DNA of 11,695 nucleotides, from positions 1 through 11,695 of the forward strand of contig CAZOAA010000043.1 in the NCBI GenBank assembly GCA_964577715.1, in the 5' to 3' direction. Under the pieces are notes generated by a model. It was not told the origin of the DNA, did not search any database, and saw nothing but the letters and a program-made list of their open reading frames with translations. Of the stretch, positions 5,854 to 11,695 are shown piece after piece (positions within the stretch are counted from its first letter, which is position 1; each line of letters starts with the position of its first letter). Source of the DNA: SUP05 sp964577715 (GTDB taxonomy: Bacteria; Pseudomonadota; Gammaproteobacteria; PS1; Pseudothioglobaceae). The position numbers and the translations under genes are program-made.

Positions 5854-6972
5854 ATGCGCAGATTATTTTTATTACTTTTACTGTTTACTACTTATGCAAA
5901 TGCTGATGTTGTTAAGCCTGCGTTGGTAGAGATTTCAATTTTTCAAGACAAAACACTTCAAGTTGAGATTGATCTAAGCCTTGAAGCGGCGATGACAGGT
6001 ATTGGTACGCAATACAAAAACACCACAGATGCACCCAACTCACAAGATTACGACGAGCTAAGAGCGTTAAAGCCAGCTTTGTTACGCGAGCGTTTTAAAA
6101 GTTTTGAGTCTGAGTTTTTAAATAGTCTTAAATTGCGTGTTAATCATCAAGATCAAGTCTTATTACTAACCAATGCAGAAATTGATATTATTGGCTATAA
6201 AAAGCGGCCAAGAAAAACCATCCTTACTTATCAAGTACAACTTGACAAGTGGCCAAAAACACTCTTATGGCAATATGGAAAAATCTATGGCGATAGCGCA
6301 CTGCGTTGGCAAGTATATAAACAAGATGAATATAATTGGAATGAGTGGCAATGGTTGCGAGATGGAAAATCCAGTCGTTTGATTAACATCAATCATCCAG
6401 AGCCAATGAACGCAATGCAGCGTTTTTACCAATTTATCGGTATTGGTTTTGATCATGTGATTCCGCTCGGTTGGGATCATATTTTGTTCATTGTTGGTAT
6501 GGCGCTTTCATCATTGTTGTGGCGTAAGCTATTGTTATTAGTAACAACTTTTACTTTAGCCCATACGTTAACATTGGGACTGGCTATGTATGGTGTGGTG
6601 GAAATATCAGCGCAACTTGTTGAACCACTGATTGCATTTTCTATTGCCTATGTAGCCATTGAAAATTTATTAGTCAAACAATCTATCAGGCGTAAAAGTA
6701 TTGTTGTCTTTGTTTTTGGGCTCATTCATGGACTAGGTTTTGCCACCATGCTGAAGGAATTTGAGATGGCGCCAGACTCATTTTTAACCACCTTAATCGG
6801 TTTTAATATCGGTGTAGAATTGGCACAAATTGTGATTGTATTAGGCGTGGTTGGTACGCTTTTGTTGTTACGAAAGCTAGGGTTAAACTATCGACAATTG
6901 GCTGTTGTACCTGTTTCAATTCTGATCTCTTTGATCGGAGTTTGGTGGGGTGTGGAAAGAATAATCGGTTAG
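5854..6972 (+). CDS. HupE/UreJ-family membrane protein with periplasmic N-terminal domain
   Basis: Taken from the ATG at 5854, the 372-residue product begins with a signal peptide (MRRLFLLLLLFTTYANA, probable cleavage before DVV). A non-membrane region of about 175 residues follows, presumably periplasmic. A C-terminal block of about six membrane segments holds conserved polar residues: GFDHVIPLGWDH (198-209), FTLAH (H237), LVEP (E257) with IEN (E270), GLIHGLGFA (H292) and GVELAQ (E322). This matches the HupE/UreJ-type family. Some relatives are linked to nickel or cobalt uptake, but substrate and function here are not shown. A GTG at 5815 would extend the frame by 13 codons, but these are encoded almost entirely by the terminator hairpin and would spoil the signal peptide. 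It follows soxB on the same strand and converges with kdsD, 46 bases away, with no obvious terminator between them. Confidence 0.82.
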   Translation: MRRLFLLLLLFTTYANADVVKPALVEISIFQDKTLQVEIDLSLEAAMTGIGTQYKNTTDAPNSQDYDELRALKPALLRERFKSFESEFLNSLKLRVNHQDQVLLLTNAEIDIIGYKKRPRKTILTYQVQLDKWPKTLLWQYGKIYGDSALRWQVYKQDEYNWNEWQWLRDGKSSRLININHPEPMNAMQRFYQFIGIGFDHVIPLGWDHILFIVGMALSSLLWRKLLLLVTTFTLAHTLTLGLAMYGVVEISAQLVEPLIAFSIAYVAIENLLVKQSIRRKSIVVFVFGLIHGLGFATMLKEFEMAPDSFLTTLIGFNIGVELAQIVIVLGVVGTLLLLRKLGLNYRQLAVVPVSILISLIGVWWGVERIIG

Positions 6973-7018
6973 TAATTACAAGTATTTTGCCTAACAGAAA
7001 GGAAAAAGACAAAGTAAT

Positions 7019-7984
7019 TTAGATGATCTTGGCTTGCATTAGGGTGTGGGTGTTGATAGCACCCACTACTTGGTTATTTTCATCAACCACTGGTAGAGAA
7101 TTTAAATTAAATTCATCCATAATTTGCACTGCAACCACTGCTGGTTTGTCTGCTGAAATTGATTTGCAGTTCGGCGTCATTACTTCGCCAATATTAAGGT
7201 TTTGAATATCGCTATGCTCTTCTAGCACACGGCGCAAATCACCATCAGTAAAAATACCTTTTAGAGTATTTTTATCAGTAATCAGCACCATACCTAAAGT
7301 CTTTTGGCTCATTACTAAGAGTGCATCTAATAGCTTGGTATCGCTACTTACGGTTGGGATATCGTCGCCCGTTTTCATGATATTTTTAACAAACGTTAAT
7401 AAGCGCCTACCCAATGCGCCAGATGGGTGAGAGCGAGCAAAATCATCAGGGCTAAAGCCTTTGTCGGTGAGTAAGCTAACTGCTAACGCGTCGCCCATAG
7501 CAAGTGCCACTGTAGTCGATGAAGTAGGTGCAAGGTTGTGCGGGCACGCTTCTTTTTCTACACTGACATCGAGATGCACATTACAAACACTACCAATTGA
7601 AGATTGGGCATTACCTGTCATGCCAATAATTGGCACATCAAGTCGCTGAATAACCGGTACTAATGTCATGATTTCATCAGATTCCCCCGAGTATGAAATA
7701 GCAATGACCACATCACCTTCGGTAATCATGCCTAAGTCTCCATGTCCTGCTTCACCCGGATGTACAGCAAAAGCTGGCGTGCCAGTAGAGGCAAAGGTGG
7801 CGGCAATTTTGTTACCGATATGCCCAGACTTACCCATACCAATCAAAATTACCTTGCCTGTACAATTTTGAATAAGCCCACAGGCATCAATAAAACTTTG
7901 ATCTAAGTTGTTGGCTAATTGAGTAACAGCTTGCGCTTCAGTAAGAATCACTTCTTTTGCAGATTGAATTAAGGTGTTAGACAT
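7019..7984 (-). CDS. kdsD: D-arabinose 5-phosphate isomerase (SIS plus two CBS domains)
   Basis: KdsD interconverts ribulose 5-phosphate and arabinose 5-phosphate in the cytoplasm, the first step towards Kdo for the LPS inner core. The 321-residue protein has an N-terminal SIS sugar-isomerase domain (about 40-175) and two CBS domains (about 202-258 and 266-321). Residues reported as catalytic in E. coli KdsD (K59, E85, H88, E111, H193) all appear here with a constant offset of seven: K52 in GMGKSG, E78 and H81 in HPGEAGHGDLG, E104 after SYSGESD, and H186 in HPSGALG. CPHNLAPTSST (147-157) is also typical. The usual partners kdsC and lptCAB do not flank it: it converges with the HupE-like gene and diverges from the phosphatase gene 51 bp away. 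No clear Shine-Dalgarno sequence precedes the start. Confidence 0.94.
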   Translation of the reverse strand: MSNTLIQSAKEVILTEAQAVTQLANNLDQSFIDACGLIQNCTGKVILIGMGKSGHIGNKIAATFASTGTPAFAVHPGEAGHGDLGMITEGDVVIAISYSGESDEIMTLVPVIQRLDVPIIGMTGNAQSSIGSVCNVHLDVSVEKEACPHNLAPTSSTTVALAMGDALAVSLLTDKGFSPDDFARSHPSGALGRRLLTFVKNIMKTGDDIPTVSSDTKLLDALLVMSQKTLGMVLITDKNTLKGIFTDGDLRRVLEEHSDIQNLNIGEVMTPNCKSISADKPAVVAVQIMDEFNLNSLPVVDENNQVVGAINTHTLMQAKII

Positions 7985-8000
7985 AATCGATTTTTAAAGT

Positions 8001-8009
8001 TGATATAAT
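8001..8009 (+). promoter_or_regulatory. extended -10 promoter of the tyrosine phosphatase gene, in the divergent kdsD spacer
   Basis: TGATATAAT is a perfect extended -10 (TGn plus TATAAT), which can work without a good -35; none is visible. Initiation near 8016 would give a leader of about 20 bases. On the opposite strand TATTAT (8005-8010) overlaps it and could serve kdsD with a leader of about 14 bases. Two copies of the palindrome ATCGAT (7986-7991 and 8019-8024) flank the element. Confidence 0.5.
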
Positions 8010-8035
8010 AATGATTTTATCGATAACTCAGGCCA

Positions 8036-8512
8036 ATGGGCAAAGAAAAAATCAAAATTTTATTTGTGTGTATGGGCAATATTTGCCGCTCTCCCACTGC
8101 CGAAGGCGCGTTTAGGTTGCAGTTAGAGAAACAGGGCGTGCAGGACTTATTTGAGATTGATTCTGCAGGTACACATGCTTATCACATAGGCTCCCAGCCA
8201 GACTCTCGTTCACAAACATCAGCACGTAAATTTGGTGTTGATTTGTCTGATCAGCGTGGTCGACAAGTGCATGAATCTGACTTTTATCACTATGATTATA
8301 TTTTTGCAATGGACGCATCTAATTTAGCCGATCTTAAATCTATTTGCCCAGAAGAGTACCAACATAAGCTCTCGTTAATGCTTGATAATATTCCAAAAAA
8401 CAATGGAAAAAGTGTGCCAGATCCTTATTTTGAAGGGCGCTTTGATGATGTGTTTGAGATGCTAAATCGTGCTAGTGTTTTTTTACTTGAAAAACTACTA
8501 AAAAAAGTCTAA
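8036..8512 (+). CDS. low-molecular-weight protein tyrosine phosphatase
   Basis: This small cytoplasmic phosphatase acts through a cysteinyl-phosphate intermediate. The 158-residue product has the P-loop C12-MGNIC-R18-S19 near its N-terminus and the general-acid motif D129-P-Y131 near its C-terminus, the two diagnostic LMW-PTP elements in their correct places. FAMD (90-93) is also conserved. Members of this family include Wzb/Etp-type partners of tyrosine kinases in polysaccharide export, but no kinase or wza-like gene is present, so the substrate is unknown. The start is supported by the family N-terminus; a weak AGG lies only three bases before the ATG. Its last codons carry A-tracts that probably form the upstream element of the str promoter. 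No terminator is seen after it, so readthrough into rpsL is possible. Confidence 0.92.
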   Translation: MGKEKIKILFVCMGNICRSPTAEGAFRLQLEKQGVQDLFEIDSAGTHAYHIGSQPDSRSQTSARKFGVDLSDQRGRQVHESDFYHYDYIFAMDASNLADLKSICPEEYQHKLSLMLDNIPKNNGKSVPDPYFEGRFDDVFEMLNRASVFLLEKLLKKV

Positions 8513-8518
8513 ATCTTA

Positions 8519-8548
8519 TTGACATAAACTCTCGTTACACAGTATAAT
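8519..8548 (+). promoter_or_regulatory. str operon promoter (rpsL), full sigma-70 consensus
   Basis: TTGACA (8519-8524) and TATAAT (8543-8548) both match consensus perfectly, with an 18-bp spacer. Runs of A just upstream (8490-8494 and 8500-8506), inside the end of the phosphatase gene, resemble an UP element. The predicted start is near 8555, giving a leader of about 77 bases. The bases after the -10 (TCTCCCC) are C-rich, a discriminator type associated with stringent control in E. coli; regulation here is inferred. Confidence 0.92.
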
Positions 8549-8610
8549 TCTCCCCTTTTATTGCCCCTGAAAAAATAGCGGGTGGATTAATACTTGAAAC
8601 TAATTTAGAG

Positions 8611-8625
8611 AATTTCGGAGAAATT
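8611..8625 (+). promoter_or_regulatory. rpsL ribosome binding site inside a small hairpin
   Basis: AATTTC (8611-8616) and GAAATT (8620-8625) are perfect complements around the loop GGA. The Shine-Dalgarno core GGAG (8617-8620) therefore sits in the loop and its closing pair. It ends 11 bases before the ATG at 8632, rather far, and folding would not shorten that distance. Confidence 0.5.
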
Positions 8626-8631
8626 GTATTT

Positions 8632-9006
8632 ATGTCAACAGTTAACCAATTGGTACGTAAGCCACGTAAAAAGAAGATTGTTAAAAGTGGTGTACCAGCA
8701 TTAGACAGCTGCCCTCAAAAGCGCGGCGTATGTACTCGAGTGTATACAACTACACCTAAAAAACCTAACTCAGCACTACGTAAAGTTGCTCGTGTTAGAC
8801 TAACTAATGCAGCTGAAGTGACAACTTATATTGGCGGTGAAGGCCATAACTTACAAGAACACTCAGTGATTCTAATTCGTGGTGGCCGTGTTAAAGACCT
8901 GCCTGGTGTTCGTTACCACACAGTTCGTGGCGCACTAGACACAACAGGCGTTGATGGCAGAATGCAAGGTCGTTCTAAGTATGGTACTAAAAAGCCTAAA
9001 AAATAA
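8632..9006 (+). CDS. rpsL: 30S ribosomal protein S12
   Basis: S12 lies at the decoding centre of the small subunit and contributes to tRNA selection and translational accuracy. The 124-residue product aligns along its whole length with gammaproteobacterial S12, including CPQKRGVCTRVYTTTPKKPN (27-46), GGEGHNLQEHSVILIRGG (68-85) and KDLPGVRYHTVRG (88-100). K43 and K88, positions where substitutions give streptomycin resistance in E. coli, are the wild-type lysines. D89, the residue usually methylthiolated, is present. It is first in the str operon, with its own consensus promoter. The spacer to rpsG is only 25 bases. Confidence 0.99.
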   Translation: MSTVNQLVRKPRKKKIVKSGVPALDSCPQKRGVCTRVYTTTPKKPNSALRKVARVRLTNAAEVTTYIGGEGHNLQEHSVILIRGGRVKDLPGVRYHTVRGALDTTGVDGRMQGRSKYGTKKPKK

Positions 9007-9031
9007 ACTAATTTAAAACAAGAGAAAATTT

Positions 9032-9499
9032 ATGAGAAGAAGATCCGCACCTAAAAGAGAAATCCTACCAGATCCAAAGTTTGGTGATTTAGTATTGGCT
9101 AAGTTTGTAAACATCTTAATGTTAGATGGCAAAAAATCAGTAGCTGAGAAGATTGTTTATGATGCGTTAGACACGATTGAAGCTAAAGGTAATGCCGAGC
9201 CGATTGATACATTTAAACAGGCATTGGATAATATTGGTCCACAAGTTGAAATTAAATCACGTCGTGTTGGTGGTTCAACTTATCAGGTTCCTGTTGAAGT
9301 TAGATCTGAGAGAAAAATTGCATTAGCTATGCGTTGGATTATTGAAGCGTCACGTAAGCGCGGTGAAAAAGGCATGAAACTTAGACTAGCTGGCGAAGTA
9401 TTAGATGCTGTACAAAATCGTGGCACTGCATTTAAGAAAAAAGAAGATACTCATAGAATGGCTGAAGCAAATAAAGCATTTGCTCACTTCCGCTGGTAA
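9032..9499 (+). CDS. rpsG: 30S ribosomal protein S7
   Basis: S7 is a primary 16S rRNA-binding protein that nucleates assembly of the 30S head and lies near the E site. The 155-residue product starts MRRRSAPKRE and ends FAHFRW, the standard bacterial length, without the C-terminal tail of E. coli K-12. The motifs GDLVLAKFVN, LDGKKSVAEKIVYDAL and VGGSTYQVPVEVR are all typical. A weak AAGAG lies upstream of the ATG. In E. coli, S7 represses its own operon by binding the roughly 100-nt rpsL-rpsG spacer; here that spacer is 25 bases, so the same control seems absent. The fusA start follows 18 bases later. Confidence 0.99.
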   Translation: MRRRSAPKREILPDPKFGDLVLAKFVNILMLDGKKSVAEKIVYDALDTIEAKGNAEPIDTFKQALDNIGPQVEIKSRRVGGSTYQVPVEVRSERKIALAMRWIIEASRKRGEKGMKLRLAGEVLDAVQNRGTAFKKKEDTHRMAEANKAFAHFRW

Positions 9500-9517
9500 T
9501 TATAAGGACTTAAGAAA

Positions 9518-11620
9518 ATGGCAAGAAATCACCCACTTGATCGCTATCGTAATGTTGGAATTATGGCACATATTGATGCCGGTAAAACTACAACTACAGA
9601 ACGTATCTTACTATACACAGGCCGTACTCACAAAATTGGTGAAGTGCATGATGGTGGTGCAACCATGGACTGGATGGAACAAGAGCAAGAGCGTGGTATT
9701 ACTATTACCTCAGCAGCAACGACTTGTATGTGGAAAGGTATGGATAATCAGTTTGATGAGCACCGTATTAATATTATTGACACCCCAGGACACGTTGATT
9801 TCACGATTGAAGTTGAGCGCTCACTTAAAGTATTAGATGGTGCATGTGCAGTATTTTGTGCAGTGGGTGGTGTAGAGCCTCAGTCAGAAACTGTATGGCG
9901 TCAAGCTAATAAATATAATGTACCAAGAATTGGCTTTGTTAATAAGATGGATCGCTCTGGTGCAGATTTTTTACGTGTTTGTGACCAAGTTAAAACTCGC
10001 CTAGGCGGGAACCCAGTGCCAATGCAAATTGCAATTGGCGCAGAAGAAGCATTTGAAGGTGTGGTTGATTTAATTACCATGAAGGCTATTTATTGGAATG
10101 AAGCGGATCAAGGAGCAACCTACGAAGCTAGAGACATTCCTGCAGAGTTACAAGATTTAGCTGATGAAAAACGTGAGTTTATGGTGGAATCTGCCGCTGA
10201 AGCTAACGATGAGTTAATGGAAAAATACCTTGAAGAAGGTGAGTTAACTGATGATGAAATCAGAGAGGGTATTCGCTTACAAACAATTGGTAATCAAATT
10301 ATTCCAATGTTTTGTGGTTCTGCTTTTAAAAACAAAGGTGTACAAGCAGTATTAGATGCAATGATTTCTTACATGCCATCACCACTGGAAGTTGATGCAA
10401 TTGAAGGTGTTTTAGATGATAAAGATGAGACGAGAGCGCCAAGAAACGCCTCTGATGATGAGCCATTTGCAGCGTTAGCATTTAAGATTGCAACTGATCC
10501 ATTTGTGGGCACATTAACTTTCTTCCGTGTTTATTCAGGTGTTTTAAAAGCTGGTGATTTCGTATACAACTCATCTAAAGGTAAAAAAGAACGTATTGGT
10601 CGTATGGTTCAAATGCATTCAAACGATCGTGAAGAGATTAAAGAGGTTCGTGCTGGTGATATTGCAGCAGCGATTGGCCTTAAAGATGTGACAACAGGTG
10701 ATACGCTTTGCGACATGAAAGAGAAAATTGTTCTTGAGAGAATGGAGTTCCCTGAGCCAGTAATTGCATTAGCTGTTGAACCTAAAACAAAAGCAGACCA
10801 AGAAAAAATGGGTATTGCATTGTCTAAGCTAGCCGCTGAGGATCCGTCATTCCGTGTTTCTTCAGATGAAGAATCTGGCCAAACAATTATTGCAGGTATG
10901 GGTGAGCTTCACCTAGATATTATCGTTGATCGTATGGTGCGTGAGTTTGATGTTGAGTGTAACGTTGGTGCACCACAAGTGGCATACCGTGAGGCCATTA
11001 CAACAATGGTTGAGCATGAACATAAGTTTGCTAAGCAATCAGGTGGTCGCGGTCAATATGGTCATGTTTATTTACGTATCGAGCCTCAAGAGCCAGGCGC
11101 TGGTTATGAATTTGTTGATGAGATTAAAGGTGGTGTTATTCCTAAGGAGTATATTCCTGCTGTTAACAAAGGTATTCAAGAGCAAATGGAAAATGGTGTA
11201 CTTGCAGGTTTCCCATTGGTAGACATGAAAGTAACAGTTTATGATGGCTCATACCATGATGTTGACTCAAATGAAATGGCGTTTAAGATCGCAGCATCTA
11301 AGTGTTTATCAGAAGGCGTTAAATTAGCCAACCCACAATTACTTGAGCCAATGATGGCAGTTGAAGTGGTTACCCCTGAAGACTATATGGGTGATGTAAT
11401 GGGAGATATTAACCGTCGTCGTGGTTTAGTGGGCGGTATGGAAGATATTCCAAATGGTAAACAATTAAAAGCAGATGTTCCATTAGCCGAAATGTTTGGT
11501 TATGCAAATGACCTTCGTTCTATGACACAAGGTCGTGCAAGCTATTCAATGGAATTTGCAAAATATACTGCAGCACCAAAAAATGTTGCTGATGAAGTCA
11601 TCGAGAAATTGAACAAATAA
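9518..11620 (+). CDS. fusA: translation elongation factor G
   Basis: EF-G is the GTPase that drives translocation of tRNAs and mRNA on the ribosome and, with ribosome recycling factor, subunit splitting. The 700-residue product has all G motifs: AHIDAGKTT (17-25), RGITI (59-63), DTPGH (88-92, catalytic H92), NKMD (142-145) and GSAF (267-270). Domain II follows at about 310-400 and domain III at about 410-485. Domain IV contains SGGRGQYGHV (508-517) and the tip H580-D581 in SYHDVDSN. Domain V ends with QGRASYSMEF. AAGGA lies nine bases before the ATG and supports the start. It is the third gene of the str operon, with tuf starting 22 bases downstream. The sequence looks like a housekeeping EF-G, not a fusidic-acid-resistance or mitochondrial-like paralogue. 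Confidence 0.99.
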   Translation: MARNHPLDRYRNVGIMAHIDAGKTTTTERILLYTGRTHKIGEVHDGGATMDWMEQEQERGITITSAATTCMWKGMDNQFDEHRINIIDTPGHVDFTIEVERSLKVLDGACAVFCAVGGVEPQSETVWRQANKYNVPRIGFVNKMDRSGADFLRVCDQVKTRLGGNPVPMQIAIGAEEAFEGVVDLITMKAIYWNEADQGATYEARDIPAELQDLADEKREFMVESAAEANDELMEKYLEEGELTDDEIREGIRLQTIGNQIIPMFCGSAFKNKGVQAVLDAMISYMPSPLEVDAIEGVLDDKDETRAPRNASDDEPFAALAFKIATDPFVGTLTFFRVYSGVLKAGDFVYNSSKGKKERIGRMVQMHSNDREEIKEVRAGDIAAAIGLKDVTTGDTLCDMKEKIVLERMEFPEPVIALAVEPKTKADQEKMGIALSKLAAEDPSFRVSSDEESGQTIIAGMGELHLDIIVDRMVREFDVECNVGAPQVAYREAITTMVEHEHKFAKQSGGRGQYGHVYLRIEPQEPGAGYEFVDEIKGGVIPKEYIPAVNKGIQEQMENGVLAGFPLVDMKVTVYDGSYHDVDSNEMAFKIAASKCLSEGVKLANPQLLEPMMAVEVVTPEDYMGDVMGDINRRRGLVGGMEDIPNGKQLKADVPLAEMFGYANDLRSMTQGRASYSMEFAKYTAAPKNVADEVIEKLNK

Positions 11621-11630
11621 TAAAAGTAGT

Positions 11631-11636
11631 AAGGAG
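11631..11636 (+). promoter_or_regulatory. tuf ribosome binding site
   Basis: AAGGAG lies six bases before the tuf ATG. It is the strongest Shine-Dalgarno sequence in the str operon, in keeping with the high abundance of EF-Tu. Confidence 0.8.
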
Positions 11637-11642
11637 CATAAT

Positions 11643-11695
11643 ATGTCAAAAGAAAAATTCGAAAGAACCAAACCACACGTAAACGTGGGCACTAT
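11643..11695 (+). CDS. tuf: elongation factor Tu, 5' end only
   Basis: Seventeen complete codons encode MSKEKFERTKPHVNVGT, the characteristic EF-Tu N-terminus leading into the GHVDHGKT P-loop, before the window ends. EF-Tu delivers aminoacyl-tRNA to the ribosome as a GTP complex. Its place directly after fusA is the tufA position in the gammaproteobacterial str operon. Whether a second tuf copy exists elsewhere cannot be seen here. Confidence 0.95.
   Translation, partial: MSKEKFERTKPHVNVGT

Noticed and set aside
6973..7018. Bidirectional terminator between the HupE-like gene and kdsD
   Set aside because: I looked for inverted repeats with a T-run on either strand in this 46-bp convergent gap and found none convincing.
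9405..9836. A 143-codon plus-strand open frame bridging rpsG and fusA
   Set aside because: It overlaps two certain ribosomal-operon genes in another frame, has no family features, and its codons are out-of-frame shadows of rpsG and fusA.
1..11695. A novel defence, mobile or biosynthetic system
   Set aside because: All genes belong to known housekeeping or sulfur-oxidation families. There are no integrases, transposases, repeat arrays, toxin-antitoxin pairs or compositional islands that I can see.

Overview
The window looks like chromosomal DNA of an AT-rich, Gram-negative, sulfur-oxidising gammaproteobacterium. Three observations support this. A periplasmic thiosulfate-oxidation enzyme, SoxB, carries a twin-arginine signal. 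MurE has the meso-diaminopimelate signature and KdsD belongs to lipopolysaccharide Kdo synthesis. Gene order is gammaproteobacterial: pgsA followed by tRNA-Gly(GCC), and rpsL-rpsG-fusA-tuf. The combination fits the SUP05/Thioglobus and thiotrophic-symbiont group, but that placement is an inference without a database search. No mobile element, CRISPR array, prophage gene or obvious pseudogene was seen.

Layout, left to right. (1) Positions 11-847, minus strand: tRNA-Arg(ACG), pgsA (phosphatidylglycerophosphate synthase), then tRNA-Gly(GCC). (2) 848-1054: AT-rich spacer with a probable terminator for the mur genes and a perfect 10-bp inverted repeat just upstream of tRNA-Arg. (3) 1055-3689, minus strand: overlapping murE and murF, two consecutive cytoplasmic steps of peptidoglycan precursor synthesis. 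(4) 3690-3917: 228-bp divergent promoter region between murE and soxB. (5) 3918-6972, plus strand: soxB, a strong intrinsic terminator, and immediately after it a HupE/UreJ-type membrane protein whose start codon lies 3 bases after the terminator's T-tract. (6) 7019-7984, minus strand: kdsD, convergent with hupE and divergent from the next gene. (7) 8036-8512, plus strand: a low-molecular-weight protein tyrosine phosphatase. (8) 8519 to the end, plus strand: the str operon, with a full-consensus promoter, rpsL, rpsG, fusA and the first 17 codons of tuf.

Functionally, the window mixes envelope biogenesis (pgsA for anionic phospholipid, murE/murF for peptidoglycan, kdsD for LPS core), core translation (two tRNAs and the str operon), and one energy-metabolism locus (soxB and its downstream membrane protein). 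No soxXYZA genes lie within about 4 kb on the left or 5.8 kb on the right of soxB, so it is separated from the carrier and cytochrome genes it must work with.

The genes themselves are ordinary and intact. The points worth a second look are mostly regulatory: a terminator hairpin abutting the hupE start, two genes (murE and pgsA) whose best -10 hexamers sit so close to ATG that leaderless mRNAs are plausible, a Shine-Dalgarno sequence in the loop of a small hairpin before rpsL, and an rpsL-rpsG spacer too short for the E. coli-type S7 repressor site. I did not find a convincing previously undescribed multi-gene system.
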